DNA of 64,000 nucleotides, taken from Pseudisothecium myosuroides (lineage: Eukaryota > Streptophyta > Bryopsida > Hypnales > Lembophyllaceae). The translations under genes were made by a program, and so were the position numbers. Numbering within the stretch: the stretch's first letter is position 1; each line of letters begins with the position of its first letter. Shown here piece after piece: positions 63,298 through 64,000 of the stretch. The stretch is taken from contig OX637293.1 of assembly GCA_951799445.1 (NCBI GenBank), positions 2,046,001-2,110,000 of the forward strand, in the 5' to 3' direction. The notes below the pieces were generated by a model. The model made no database searches. It was not told the DNA's origin and saw only the letters and a list, made by a program, of their open reading frames with translations.

Positions 63298-64000
63298 CAG
63301 TAGGGTACCAATCAAAATGGTGTTTTTGCATTCCCAAAGAAAGAAATTTCATTGCTGCCAACTTTGACACCCTGCCAAAGGCTTTAATTTTTTTTTTAAT
63401 CATGAATTTTTTGGTATGAGAACTTCTTTATGTTGATAATAATGTGCCAAGTTTCAAGGTCAAAAGATTCACCAAAAAAAAGATATTTGAAATCTACCAA
63501 CATGTATAATTGTGAGAAAATTTTCACTGCTGCAAACTTTGACACCTTTTTAAGGGTTGAAATTCTTTTTTTACCATGAGTTTTTTTCATGAGATCATCT
63601 ATATGTTGATAACATATTTGCCAAATTTCAAGGTCAAAGATTCACACAAAAAAAGATATTTGAAATCTACCAACATGTGTAGTTCAGGAGTTATGAAAAA
63701 CAATTTTACTACTACCAACTTTGACACTATCCCAAGGGTTGAAAAATTGTTTATTTACCATAAAAAATTTATTATGAAATCATCTCTATATTAATAACAT
63801 GTGTGCCAAATTTCAAGGTCAAAAGATTCACAAAAAAAAGATATGCTAATTCTACTAACTTTGACACTATCCCAAGGGCTAGAAAAAAAACATTTTACCA
63901 TGAAATTTTTGGCATGATATCATCTCTATATTGATAAAGTGTATGCCAAATTTCAAGATCAAAAGATTCATTAAAAAAAAAGATATTCTAATTCTACCAA
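63298..64000 (+). mobile_element. Second copy of the TA-flanked element or satellite arm, runs off the right edge
   Basis: It starts CAGTAGGGTACC directly after the shared TA at 63296-63297 and aligns with the first arm (TTTCATTGCTGCCAACTTTGAC against TTTCACATCTGCCAACTTTGAC, each cut to the shared GCCAACTTTGAC). The ~172-177-bp units continue to the end of the window (CCAACATG at about 63498 and 63670). Confidence 0.6.

Overview
This is a eukaryotic window from a land plant nuclear genome. The evidence is GT-AG spliced genes of two plant families (a full-size PDR-type ABCG transporter and a SABATH methyltransferase), long AT-rich introns and spacers, and a dense load of small DNA transposons. 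I cannot place the species. The isolated gene islands and the type of hAT transposase would suit a non-seed plant (bryophyte, lycophyte or fern), but that is weak inference.

Layout. (1) 424-10883, + strand: the last 19 visible exons of a PDR/ABCG transporter (1,326 residues visible; the N-terminal part lies off the left edge). Its introns hold a small terminal-inverted-repeat (TIR) element and a 456-bp hairpin-forming inverted repeat. (2) About 10.9-34.6 kb: gene-poor, AT-rich DNA with several families of short TIR elements, degenerate tandem repeats and a very AT-rich block (20.65-21.76 kb). (3) 34622-37553: a decayed hAT-type transposase (BED-like finger, catalytic core, C-terminal dimerisation motif) broken by frameshifts and stops. 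(4) 38.2-50 kb: MITEs, including a clear CACTA-type element with TSD and several TTAA-flanked elements. (5) 50.2-55.6 kb: a GC-richer island with an intact three-exon SABATH methyltransferase gene (401 aa). (6) 56.8-64 kb: a PIF/Harbinger-like element, more TTAA-flanked elements, and a large composite with TA target sites and arms of ~176-bp satellite-like units.

The two protein genes show no sign of working together. PDR transporters export small molecules across the plasma membrane, and SABATH enzymes methylate carboxyl groups of small hormones or metabolites, but here they are 41 kb apart.

I found no previously undescribed biochemical system. The most unusual content is the transposon archaeology. 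A family with TTAA target sites and CCCCTAAAG-type ends (piggyBac-like ends) occurs repeatedly. A MITE family has three copies, each with a perfect but different 4-bp target duplication. Three nested insertions can be checked against paralogous 'empty sites' elsewhere in the same window.
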